Assembly (NCBI GenBank): GCA_900541415.1
Contig: UQJP01000023.1
Span: 9,563-73,562 of the forward strand
DNA from: an uncultured Odoribacter sp.
GTDB taxonomy: Bacteria; Bacteroidota; Bacteroidia; Bacteroidales; Marinifilaceae
Direction of reading: 5' to 3'
DNA length: 64,000 bases
This document shows, piece by piece, positions 27,641 through 35,910 of the stretch. How positions within the stretch are numbered: position 1 is the stretch's first letter; each line of letters opens with the position of its first letter. Position numbers and translations under genes: made by a program. The notes under the pieces are model-generated. The model saw nothing but the letters and a program-made list of their open reading frames with translations, did no database searches and was not told where the DNA came from.

Positions 27641-28537
27641 GTCGCGGAAGATTTCTTCCAGATTCCTTTCTTCTGTCCGCAGGGCAATGATCGGGCATTT
27701 ATGGCTTGCGGCAGCGTTAAACAGGGCGATGCGGGGGTCTTCTCCCGGTTGGCTTATCAGTTGCCAGCTATCTGTGCCTGCCGGGCTGGCCGATTGCAGA
27801 TTTAGTTCTGTTTCTTGCAGCCATTGTGTTTTGCTTCCGGGGGCGAATGTCACTTCAACCACCATCGTATTCCCGGTAGTTTGATGCAGTTCGCTTTTGA
27901 GCTTATCGGTGACGATTTCCCCCTGATTGATGATAATGATGCGGTCGCAGATGGCTTCTACTTCCTGCATGATATGCGTAGAAAGTAAAACCGTTTTATC
28001 TTTCCCGATCCGGATAATCAGATGGCGGATTTCTTCCAGTTGGTTGGGGTCGAGGCCTGTCATAGGCTCATCCAGAATCAGCACTTCCGGGTTGTGCACC
28101 AGTGCCTGCGCCAATCCCACGCGCTGGCGGTAGCCTTTGGACAGTTCGCCTATTTTTTTCGTTTCTTCCGGCAATAATCCGGTGAGTTCAACTATGTTTT
28201 TCACCCTTTTTACAGGATTGTCCATCCTGTAAAGGCGGGCCACATGCAGGAGATATTCTTTGATGAACATATCCGGATAAAGCGGGTTGTGTTCCGGCAG
28301 ATAGCCGATGCAGGCTTTAGCCTGTAAAGGGTGTTTGCGGATGTCTATCCCGCACACTTGCACCTGTCCGGTGAAATCTTCCAGAAAACCCGTGATGATC
28401 TTCATGGTGGTTGATTTCCCCGCCCCGTTGGGTCCCAGAAAACCGCATATTTCTCCTTTGTTCAGGGTGAAACTCACCCTGTCGAGTGCTTTCTGTTTCC
28501 CGTAATATTTGCTAACGTGGTCTATCGTAATTGCCAT
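27620..28537 (-). CDS. gldA: GldA-like ABC transporter ATP-binding protein
   Basis: This 305-residue ATPase has Walker A GPNGAGKST (about 35-43), a Q-loop GYLPEHNPLY, signature LSKGYRQRVGLAQAL, Walker B VLILDEPMTGLD and an H-loop LLSTHIMQ. The C-terminal region of about 85 residues is typical of the GldA/DUF4162 group. In Flavobacteria GldA with GldFG serves gliding; in non-gliding Bacteroidales the role is unknown, and no permease gene is adjacent. It follows mutL by 16 bp, so it is likely cotranscribed. Confidence 0.85.
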   Translation of the reverse strand: MAITIDHVSKYYGKQKALDRVSFTLNKGEICGFLGPNGAGKSTTMKIITGFLEDFTGQVQVCGIDIRKHPLQAKACIGYLPEHNPLYPDMFIKEYLLHVARLYRMDNPVKRVKNIVELTGLLPEETKKIGELSKGYRQRVGLAQALVHNPEVLILDEPMTGLDPNQLEEIRHLIIRIGKDKTVLLSTHIMQEVEAICDRIIIINQGEIVTDKLKSELHQTTGNTMVVEVTFAPGSKTQWLQETELNLQSASPAGTDSWQLISQPGEDPRIALFNAAASHKCPIIALRTEERNLEEIFRDLTMPQR

Positions 28538-28553
28538 AGTTGCGGGCTTTAGG

Positions 28554-30413
28554 TTATTTAAACCAACTATTCACGTCCTCATAGTTCAGGATGTGGATAA
28601 TGGTCTTTCCGTCGGCGGTGAAATTGTGGTGTTTGCAGGCGAATAAATTATCGGCAATTTCCCGCATTTCATCGCAATTCAATACCGTATTGTAATCGAT
28701 GGCCGAGGCTTTGGCCAGAGCCAGGGCTACCCGTTCTTTCATTTTCTCGCGGATGCTGCCTTCCGTATTTTTATAATGTTCTATCAATTGAATAAGCACT
28801 TCTTTGGCATGGGAATAAGAAAGGTCGGGGGGAGTGGCATGGATAGCAAAGCAATTCTTGCCGGATGCGTTTAATTCAAACCCTAAATATTCCAAATCGG
28901 TATTCAATTCCCGGACCAAAGCGAAATCGGCAGCCGAGAGTTCCAGTGTTTCGGGGAAAAGGCTCTTTTGCCCGGTCACCTTTTGGGTGAGCAGCGAGTT
29001 GTAATATTTTTCGAAAAGGATTCGTTCGTGTGCCCTTTTTTGGTCGATCAGCATCAGCCCGCTTTGCACGGGGGTGACGATGTATCGTCCCTTTAGTTGG
29101 AAATGGCAGGCTGTGGCGGGTTGTAGGGGAGTTAGTTCCTCCGACATTTCCGGAATTACGGTCTGCACCGTTTCTTCTTTTTCTTTCAGCCCGTCGAACA
29201 GAATGTCCCAGTTTGCCGGAACTTTCTCCGTGCGGTGGGGGAATGCGGAAGAGCCGCTTTGCCGCTCGAAGTCCGAATCCTCTTTGCTGATAGGGCTGTT
29301 GTTGTAGTTAAAAGGGTTATAATTGGGGTTATAATTGATTCGTGGCACATACGCCGTTTCTGCGGCAGGCGTGGGAGGGGTGTAATCGATGCTCCCCTCT
29401 GTGTCGAAATCCAATGGCGGAGTGATATTGAATTTTCCTAAAGCCTCTTTCGTACTGGCCATCAATATCTGGAAAAAATCGGTTTCGTCCTGAAATTTTA
29501 TCTCCGTTTTTGTGGGATGGATGTTAATGTCGATCAGGGAAGGATCGACCGTGAAATAAATGAAATAGGAAGGCACGGCATCCGCACTGATCAATCCCGA
29601 ATAAGCCTCCATGATCGCTTTATGAAAAAAGTTGTGTTTCATAAAACGATTATTCACAAAGAAATATTGTTCCCCGTATGTTTTTTTGGCATGTTGGGGG
29701 TGGCAGATAAAGCCTTTGATTTTAACCAACCCGGTTTCGCAATCCACGTTAATCAGCTTGGCGTTTATTCCTTTGCCGAAAACATTCACGATGCGCTGGC
29801 GTAGCACGGAAACCGGAAGATTGTAGAGTTCATTGCCGTTATTGCTTAATGAAAAACTGATCTCCGGATTGGTCAGGGCCACCCGTAGAAATTCATTGAT
29901 CACATTCCGCAATTCGGTGGTGTCCGATTTCAGGAATTTCCGCCTTGCCGGAATATTGTAGAATAAGTTTTTTACAGAAATATTGGTTCCCGCCGGCATG
30001 CTGATGGCTTCCTGCTTTTTCAGTTCGGATGCTGCGATGAAGATACAGGTGCCCAGTTCGTCTTCCGCCCGGCGTGTTTTCAGTTCCACCTCCGCCACCG
30101 AAGCGATCGAAGGCAGGGCTTCGCCCCGGAAGCCCAATGTGTTTATACTGAAAAGGTCTTGGGCCGAAGCTATTTTCGACGTGGCATGACGTTCGAAAGC
30201 CATGCGCGCGTCTATGGGCGACATGCCTTTCCCGTCGTCGATCACCTGGATAACGGCTTTCCCTACATTTTTAAGTACGACTTGTATATTTTTAGCTCCG
30301 GCGTCGATTGCATTTTCCATTAGCTCTTTTACGACCGATGCGGGGCGTTGCACGACTTCCCCGGCAGCGATTTGGTTGGCAACAGAATCCGGCAGTAATC
30401 GGATAATATCCAT
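28554..30413 (-). CDS. mutL: DNA mismatch repair protein MutL
   Basis: The 619-residue protein has an N-terminal GHKL ATPase domain with ELMENAIDAGA, DDGKGM, RHATSKI, GFRGEALPSI and the IDINIHPTKTEIKF block (about 1-330), a disordered linker (about 345-430), and a C-terminal dimerisation domain. The place of the endonuclease metal motif DQHA(X)2E(X)4E reads DQKRAHERILFE, with Lys where the His normally stands, although both glutamates remain. The late CKHHNF also departs from the usual CP.. pattern. Endonuclease activity is therefore uncertain. It lies in an operon with the small membrane protein upstream and the gldA-like gene downstream. Confidence 0.95.
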   Translation of the reverse strand: MDIIRLLPDSVANQIAAGEVVQRPASVVKELMENAIDAGAKNIQVVLKNVGKAVIQVIDDGKGMSPIDARMAFERHATSKIASAQDLFSINTLGFRGEALPSIASVAEVELKTRRAEDELGTCIFIAASELKKQEAISMPAGTNISVKNLFYNIPARRKFLKSDTTELRNVINEFLRVALTNPEISFSLSNNGNELYNLPVSVLRQRIVNVFGKGINAKLINVDCETGLVKIKGFICHPQHAKKTYGEQYFFVNNRFMKHNFFHKAIMEAYSGLISADAVPSYFIYFTVDPSLIDINIHPTKTEIKFQDETDFFQILMASTKEALGKFNITPPLDFDTEGSIDYTPPTPAAETAYVPRINYNPNYNPFNYNNSPISKEDSDFERQSGSSAFPHRTEKVPANWDILFDGLKEKEETVQTVIPEMSEELTPLQPATACHFQLKGRYIVTPVQSGLMLIDQKRAHERILFEKYYNSLLTQKVTGQKSLFPETLELSAADFALVRELNTDLEYLGFELNASGKNCFAIHATPPDLSYSHAKEVLIQLIEHYKNTEGSIREKMKERVALALAKASAIDYNTVLNCDEMREIADNLFACKHHNFTADGKTIIHILNYEDVNSWFK

Positions 30414-30469
30414 AAAACGATAACGTAAAAACGATAAATTAAAGGTTATTTGGACGAATGACCGCAGTA

Positions 30470-30787
30470 TTAAAGTCCGAAAAATTTCATAATACCTTCG
30501 GGATTCCTTACAAATACATAGAACGCAGCCAGGAATAGCATGATTAAAATCATAAACAACCGGATGGTATAGGCCGAGTTGGCATTGCCTCTGGCGGTTT
30601 TTCTTTTTTCATACTCCTTCCGGAACTGTCCCCGTACATCGGGAATATACTGGTCGGAATTTTCTTCCAGTTTTAATTCTGCCCGGATACGTCTTCTGCG
30701 GGCTTCCTGCTCTTCTTTCACCGGATCCCAATACCGGGGTTTTAAATTAAACCTTTTATACTCTGGTTTCTTGAATAAGAGAAACAT
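30470..30787 (-). CDS. Small single-pass membrane protein, unknown function
   Basis: The protein has 105 residues. A charged, helical, cytoplasmic N-terminal part (DPVKEEQEARRRRIRAELKLEE) is followed by one membrane helix near the C-terminus (RLFMILIMLFLAAFYVFV). It lies between the flippase-like gene (15 bp upstream) and mutL (57 bp downstream) on the same strand. Proteins like this, with an FNLKPRYWDPVKEE opening, are conserved next to mutL in Bacteroidales in my recollection, but I know no function. Confidence 0.75.
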   Translation of the reverse strand: MFLLFKKPEYKRFNLKPRYWDPVKEEQEARRRRIRAELKLEENSDQYIPDVRGQFRKEYEKRKTARGNANSAYTIRLFMILIMLFLAAFYVFVRNPEGIMKFFGL

Positions 30788-30801
30788 GGTGGTTTGTGTT
30801 T

Positions 30802-31881
30802 TTAATTATTTGTTTTTTTCGAGGATGAGAGACCGAAATGTTTACGTACCCATTTGGGAACAAGGAATGCTCCTACAAAAAGGTAGGGATAATAGCTAAT
30901 CAGCCTCCATAAGATAGCCATAGCAATGGCGACACTGGCTCCCGGCAGGAATTCTCCCAGATATTCCTTAAAGACAAATTCTGCAAATCCGCTGCCTCCC
31001 GGTGTGGGGCTTACCAGCATCATGATCCACATCACTAATTGCCTTGCGAAAATAAGAAAATGTTCTGCCAAGGTATATCTGCCTGCCCAAAACGCCATCA
31101 AAATCGCATTTACCACCCAATAACGGGCTGTCCACGAGATAAAAGTCGCCCCGAAGGTTTTTAGCCAAAACGAAATGGGCATGTGCCGTAATTCGTAGGA
31201 ATTACGGATGATGTCCGATCCGGCTTCGTTGGCACTATGCCGCCATTTACGGAGGATTCGCCATTTAAAGAGCTTCATGAGCAGATATTTCAATCCCCGT
31301 GGATTTTTAAACAATCCATAGCTAAGGATAAGCAAATAAACTAATTTGAGGGAATAACCGCCTACTGCAAACCAGATCAAACTTTTCGTAACTCCTTCGC
31401 TGACGCCCGGCATGTTCCATAATGCCGTCTGGCTTACGCAAAGCAGGATGATGGGAAACATGATAATGAAGTATAGCTCGTCCAGAAAAGAGGTGGCCAT
31501 CACCATAGCAGAACTACGCCCCACTTTGATTCCTTCCTTGTTTACAAAAAGGATGGCCAGGCTGGTGCCACCGATGGCCGAAGGCGTAACGGCGGAAGTA
31601 AATTCCCAGAGAAAAATGATGCGGATCGATTTGATCCAATTCAGGCGGTTGCCGGAAAGCACCTTGATTCGGATTACATATCCCAGGTCGCGGACCACCA
31701 TACACAAAATCGCTACCAGAAGCCAAAACACAGAAATCCACGTAAAGGTGATCTGTTCGAATGCCTTTATGTCGAATTCCCTATATAGCATATACGATAC
31801 TACCGCCAACCCGATGAGAATCGGGTAAACAATCTTATAGGGACTGATCTTTTTGGTGAGATTTTTCTCTGATTGTTCCAT
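30802..31881 (-). CDS. Flippase-like membrane protein (lysylphosphatidylglycerol synthase TM family, UPF0104)
   Basis: The protein has about 359 residues from MEQSEKN (31881); an in-frame ATG at 31935 would add 18 residues without a membrane segment, so I prefer the inner start. About eight hydrophobic helices and the family blocks TSAVTPSAIGGTSLAILFVNKEG and SPTPGGSGFAEFVF identify the MprF/AglD flippase-like family. The catalytic LPG synthase domain of MprF is absent, so it is a lipid-flippase-like protein of unknown substrate. It starts the run towards mutL. Confidence 0.85.
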   Translation of the reverse strand: MEQSEKNLTKKISPYKIVYPILIGLAVVSYMLYREFDIKAFEQITFTWISVFWLLVAILCMVVRDLGYVIRIKVLSGNRLNWIKSIRIIFLWEFTSAVTPSAIGGTSLAILFVNKEGIKVGRSSAMVMATSFLDELYFIIMFPIILLCVSQTALWNMPGVSEGVTKSLIWFAVGGYSLKLVYLLILSYGLFKNPRGLKYLLMKLFKWRILRKWRHSANEAGSDIIRNSYELRHMPISFWLKTFGATFISWTARYWVVNAILMAFWAGRYTLAEHFLIFARQLVMWIMMLVSPTPGGSGFAEFVFKEYLGEFLPGASVAIAMAILWRLISYYPYLFVGAFLVPKWVRKHFGLSSSKKTNN

Positions 31882-32146
31882 CGTCCGGTAATTAATTTCC
31901 AGAAACCTTATACTATCTTGCTCTTGTAGGAGCATTTGAGTTCATAAAGTTAATGGAAAGTTTCCTGAATCGGGCAAATTTCGCTCTAAACTTTATTGTC
32001 TTTACAAACTTTAAGAGATGGATATTTGAGAATGAAGGTGTTGTTCTTTATAAAAATAGTGAGGTTATTTACATTAATTATAATTTGGTTGTGTTGGTTA
32101 ATTAAATTATATTTATTGTGTTTTTATAATAAGATAATCTAATGGG

Positions 32147-32680
32147 ATGGAAATAGGTTTAACTGATATTGAAACATATACTTCGATCGGGGCTAATTTA
32201 GTTGCAATCACCGGAATTATTGTTTTTATCGTTGAGTTTAACAGGTATAAGAAAACGAATAAAATTCAGGCTTATCAGAATCGTTATCAATTATATCTGG
32301 AAATGGATAAAATTTTGATTGAACATCCCGAATTGAAAAAATTGGTAGGTAATCTTGAATTTCAAAAATGGCTGGAACAGAATCAAGGAACTGACTCTGA
32401 AATTCGTTCGACGGCGTTTATTGAACTGGTATTAAATTTATGCCAGCTATCTTATATGCAATACAAGGATCGGATTACTAATTCTGAAATGCTGTGGATG
32501 AAAGAATTACTTAAGAATAAATATGTTGTCGCTTATTGGAATAGTGGAATTAAATGTAGATATAATAAGGATTTTGAAAGATTTGTAAAGAAAGAGCTGG
32601 AGTGTTCCCCGAAAAGAAAGTGGGAATGGGGAAAGAAAATATCTCGTTTTAGTCATAGAATAATCGATTTTCTATCATGA
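32147..32680 (+). CDS. Hypothetical protein with one N-terminal membrane helix
   Basis: The protein has 177 residues. A membrane helix at about 14-32 (IGANLVAITGIIVFIVEF) is followed by a helical, charged cytoplasmic part. The layout resembles DUF4760-type proteins but I cannot assign the family. The gene is more AT-rich than its neighbours and stands alone between two reverse-strand blocks, which may mean recent acquisition. Confidence 0.6.
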   Translation: MEIGLTDIETYTSIGANLVAITGIIVFIVEFNRYKKTNKIQAYQNRYQLYLEMDKILIEHPELKKLVGNLEFQKWLEQNQGTDSEIRSTAFIELVLNLCQLSYMQYKDRITNSEMLWMKELLKNKYVVAYWNSGIKCRYNKDFERFVKKELECSPKRKWEWGKKISRFSHRIIDFLS

Positions 32681-32774
32681 GAGTGATAGATTGCTATATT
32701 CTTTAGCAATTGTGGGTAACTCTTGTGTGACTTTTCTATTTAAGATGGCTTAAATGTATGTGATTTTGGGAAAA

Positions 32775-32804
32775 GAAAAAAGCTCCCGATTTCTCGGAAG
32801 CTTT
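32775..32804 (-). terminator. Terminator after tRNA-Ala
   Basis: On the reverse strand a stem AAGCTTCCGA / TCGGGAGCTT (one G-T pair) with a GAAA-like loop is followed by TTTTTT, about 22 bp past the tRNA 3' end. Confidence 0.8.
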
Positions 32805-32825
32805 GATTCTAGTGGTTTTCAGGAG

Positions 32826-32899
<74 letters not shown>

Positions 32900-33025
32900 G
32901 GAAGTGTTTGCCTTGTCATTTTCAGATTTTTGAAAACTAAAAAATGATTTTGACGGCACAAATTTAGAATAAATCGCTGAAAAAGCAAAAAAAAGCCGTT
33001 TTTTTAAAAGGTATCCTTTTCGGTT

Positions 33026-34093
33026 TTATCGGGCTGGTTTTATGCGCAATTTGCCTGTGATCGGGTAGTGGTCTGACAAAGTGATCTCCTCCCGCTTATA
33101 ACTTACCGTTTCAAGGCCCGGCGTATGGAAAATATAATCGATCCGGAAAGAGGGAAATTCCCCGATATAAGTGTTTCCCAATCCTCGTCCCTTCTCGATG
33201 AAACAATCCGAAAGCCCGCCTTTGATCGTTTTGTAGGTATACGATAAAGGCGTATCGTTGAAATCCCCGCACAAAACCACCGGATAGGGCGAAGACTGGA
33301 TGTGCATGTTAATTTGTTCCGCCTGCTTCGCCCTGTTTTTATTCGCATTTACAATGCGTCTGACGATGCTTCTGATTCCACCTTTGATGTCGTCGCTTTT
33401 TAAACCTTCCGCCATTTCTTTCATGAATTGGCGTTCTTCTTTCTCGAAACGGTAGGATTCCAGATGCACACTGTAAATACGGACGGTGTCGGTTGCCAGC
33501 GGAATATCGATATAAATACACGAACTGGAATATTTTTTATCAAAAGGAATCGTGCCTTGCCGGATGATCGGTATCCGGGAGAATATACCCATGTCTTTGT
33601 ATAGGTAGTGATAAGGATAAGTGGACAGCCGTCTGATGATTTCCCTGTTTTTGAGCGTGGAGCTATTGAGCGAGAATTCTTGTAAACAGATGACATCCCC
33701 TTCGAAACGATTCAGGTAATCGAATAATTTTTGGCGGGTATCTTTTTGTTTCGACCAATTGTAAATATCGAAATAACGGACGTTATAAGAAAGCAGCGAA
33801 AGGTCGTGTTTCTTCTGGTCTTCCTGGACGTTTGCCGTGCCGTAATAGGTCATGAACGTGGGTATGCCCAGCAGGATGACCACTAAAACGAACCAAGCCG
33901 TTTTTTTCCAGCGGGTGATCCAATACAGCAGAAGTAAAAGGTTTGCAATTAAAAGATAAGGATAGGCAAGTCCCAACAAAGAAGGCAAAATAAAGCTGTT
34001 GGGGTCGATATACGATGAGGTATAGGCTCCCAGCAGACCTGCTATGGTGCAGATGCTTATTACCAGCACTACTTTGTCTAATATCTTTAACAT
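33026..34093 (-). CDS. Endonuclease/exonuclease/phosphatase-family membrane protein
   Basis: The protein has 355 residues: three N-terminal membrane helices (about 8-28, 36-60, 68-88), then an EEP domain (about 98-355). Catalytic blocks are SYNVRYFD, VICLQEFS with the metal-binding glutamate, VVLCGDFNDTP, FRIDYIFHT and LSDHYPI with the Asp-His pair. Membrane-tethered EEP proteins of Bacteroidetes may act on phospholipids, nucleic acids or other phosphodiesters; the substrate is not known. It is the last of a run of reverse-strand genes after two rhomboids. Confidence 0.88.
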   Translation of the reverse strand: MLKILDKVVLVISICTIAGLLGAYTSSYIDPNSFILPSLLGLAYPYLLIANLLLLLYWITRWKKTAWFVLVVILLGIPTFMTYYGTANVQEDQKKHDLSLLSYNVRYFDIYNWSKQKDTRQKLFDYLNRFEGDVICLQEFSLNSSTLKNREIIRRLSTYPYHYLYKDMGIFSRIPIIRQGTIPFDKKYSSSCIYIDIPLATDTVRIYSVHLESYRFEKEERQFMKEMAEGLKSDDIKGGIRSIVRRIVNANKNRAKQAEQINMHIQSSPYPVVLCGDFNDTPLSYTYKTIKGGLSDCFIEKGRGLGNTYIGEFPSFRIDYIFHTPGLETVSYKREEITLSDHYPITGKLRIKPAR

Positions 34094-34134
34094 GTTGGAT
34101 CTGTTTGTTTTCGTACGCTGACAGTGACCCGCTG

Positions 34135-35061
34135 TTAATTTCTGCCTGACTTGAACAATATTTCTTTTTCCTCCCGGGTGAGGCTTTCATAGCCGGAACG
34201 CGATATTTTGTCTAATATCTGGTTAATCCGGTCGTCGTATTGCTTTTTATACTCGTTATACTCCCGGTCGTTCATTTCCGATACGTTCTTCCTGTATTTC
34301 ACTTTCATTTTCTTGCGTTTGGAAAACAGCTTTCCGATTGCCAGCCCCAAAGAGGTGAAACCGTGGGTGAGGTCTTTGTTTTTCCTAACGCCGAGAATGA
34401 ACAGGTAGCCGAACAGAGCCCCGCCCAGGTGGGCGATATGTCCCCCTGCATTTCCGGAAGGGATGCTGATTACATCGATGAATGCAGTAAAAATAGCCAA
34501 ATAAATCAATTTTACAGGGCCGATCAGGAAAATATATACTTTATGTTGAGGAAGGTAGGTACAAACTGCAAATACGATGGCCATAACCGATGCCGATGCC
34601 CCGATTGCCCAGGAGGACAGGCGGGTGAGCGCGAATACCGGAAAAATGTTGTAAGCCAGCACATACAAGGCTGCTCCTGCCAGTCCGCCTAACAGGTAAA
34701 CTCCGGTTAATTTCCGTTCGGAAAAATAGTTCAGGAAAAAACTGCCGAACCAGTATAGCCATAACATATTGAACAGCAGATGAAGAAATTCGAACTGTGT
34801 GAACATGTAGGTAACCAGTGTCCACGGGCGGTAGAGCAAGTATTCGGGGTCGGCCGGAACACCCACCCATTCCAGCAATATCGGGTAGAAATGTTCTCCC
34901 TGTCCTGCCAGGGCCATAACGACATACGCTATTTTCAGCAGGAGGAATACTCCGATATTTATATAGATCAGACGGGTTAAAGCCGAACCTTTCAGGAACG
35001 AGTTTTTAAAACCTTTCCGAATGTTCTCCGAATAGTTTCCCTGATATTCTCCGTAATACAT
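34135..35061 (-). CDS. Rhomboid-family intramembrane serine protease (second of a tandem pair)
   Basis: The 308-residue protein has six or more helices. The active-site serine lies in the GASAS motif of SSWAIGASASVM, and the catalytic histidine in GGHIAHLGGALFGY. HLLFNMLWLYWFG is the L1/TM2 block with conserved Asn. A charged cytoplasmic tail of about 80 residues follows the last helix and is absent from the neighbouring rhomboid. It lies 25 bp downstream of the first rhomboid. Substrates are unknown. Confidence 0.92.
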   Translation of the reverse strand: MYYGEYQGNYSENIRKGFKNSFLKGSALTRLIYINIGVFLLLKIAYVVMALAGQGEHFYPILLEWVGVPADPEYLLYRPWTLVTYMFTQFEFLHLLFNMLWLYWFGSFFLNYFSERKLTGVYLLGGLAGAALYVLAYNIFPVFALTRLSSWAIGASASVMAIVFAVCTYLPQHKVYIFLIGPVKLIYLAIFTAFIDVISIPSGNAGGHIAHLGGALFGYLFILGVRKNKDLTHGFTSLGLAIGKLFSKRKKMKVKYRKNVSEMNDREYNEYKKQYDDRINQILDKISRSGYESLTREEKEILFKSGRN

Positions 35062-35086
35062 TATGGATTTCTGCTATTTTCCGAAA

Positions 35087-35908
35087 TTAATAAAAGTTCT
35101 TCTTTTTCCGATTCCAGTATTTTATGAGAATGAAACCGAACAACATACCTCCCAAATGGGCAAAATGTGCCACGTTATCGCCTACGCTGTTCTGAATGCC
35201 CAGGAAGAATTCCAAAAGACCGTAACCAATGACAAAATATTTTGCTTTGATCGGTACAGGAATGAACATGAGGTATAATTCCGTATTGGGGAACAACATT
35301 CCGAAGGCCAGCAAGATTCCGAATACAGCCCCTGAGGCCCCGATGGTGGGGATATTGGTTTTGAGCTCGATGATCTGCCGGAATATTTTTTCTCCTTCCT
35401 GAATGTATTGGGTAGAATCCGGATTATTTGTCCAGGCATCCACCACTTCCCACACCCAGCCTGCGGTTTGCTGCCCTAACTGGCTTCTTATGAAATCGGC
35501 CAATAAACCGGGTTCCGGTGTGTTTTGGAAAGCTTCTAACTGGTTATGCAGGTTGTTGATGTCAAACCACCCCACAGCGCTGTTGAGGGCTGCCGCTCCC
35601 AATCCGCAGACGAAATAATAGACCAGAAAACGATTCGACCCCCATACCGATTCCAGAATACGCCCGAACATGAAAAGGGCGAACATATTGAAGAACAAAT
35701 GGCTGATGCTGCCGTGCATGAACATGTGCGTCACATATTGCCACGGTTTCCAATAGGTGGATTGCGGTAAATGGAGTCCTAAAATATTCGCTGTGTCGAA
35801 TCCCCAGCGTTTATCGATAAACATGGTCAGGAAATACATAACCACGTTTATAATAATTAGCATTTTAACGGCAGGCGTTATGCCGGAAAAAGGTCGGTAA
35901 TTCTGCAT
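35087..35908 (-). CDS. Rhomboid-family intramembrane serine protease (first of a tandem pair)
   Basis: The protein has 273 residues. The serine motif GASGAVFG and histidine motif NVAHFAHLGGMLFGF are intact, with HLFFNMFALFMFG in the L1/TM2 region. A loop of about 70 residues (VGWFDINNLHN to NPDSTQYIQEG) is inserted between the early helices and the serine helix. It starts 2 bp after ricT on the same strand, so it is cotranscribed with ricT and the second rhomboid. Confidence 0.93.
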   Translation of the reverse strand: MQNYRPFSGITPAVKMLIIINVVMYFLTMFIDKRWGFDTANILGLHLPQSTYWKPWQYVTHMFMHGSISHLFFNMFALFMFGRILESVWGSNRFLVYYFVCGLGAAALNSAVGWFDINNLHNQLEAFQNTPEPGLLADFIRSQLGQQTAGWVWEVVDAWTNNPDSTQYIQEGEKIFRQIIELKTNIPTIGASGAVFGILLAFGMLFPNTELYLMFIPVPIKAKYFVIGYGLLEFFLGIQNSVGDNVAHFAHLGGMLFGFILIKYWNRKKKNFY

Positions 35909-35910
35909 CT

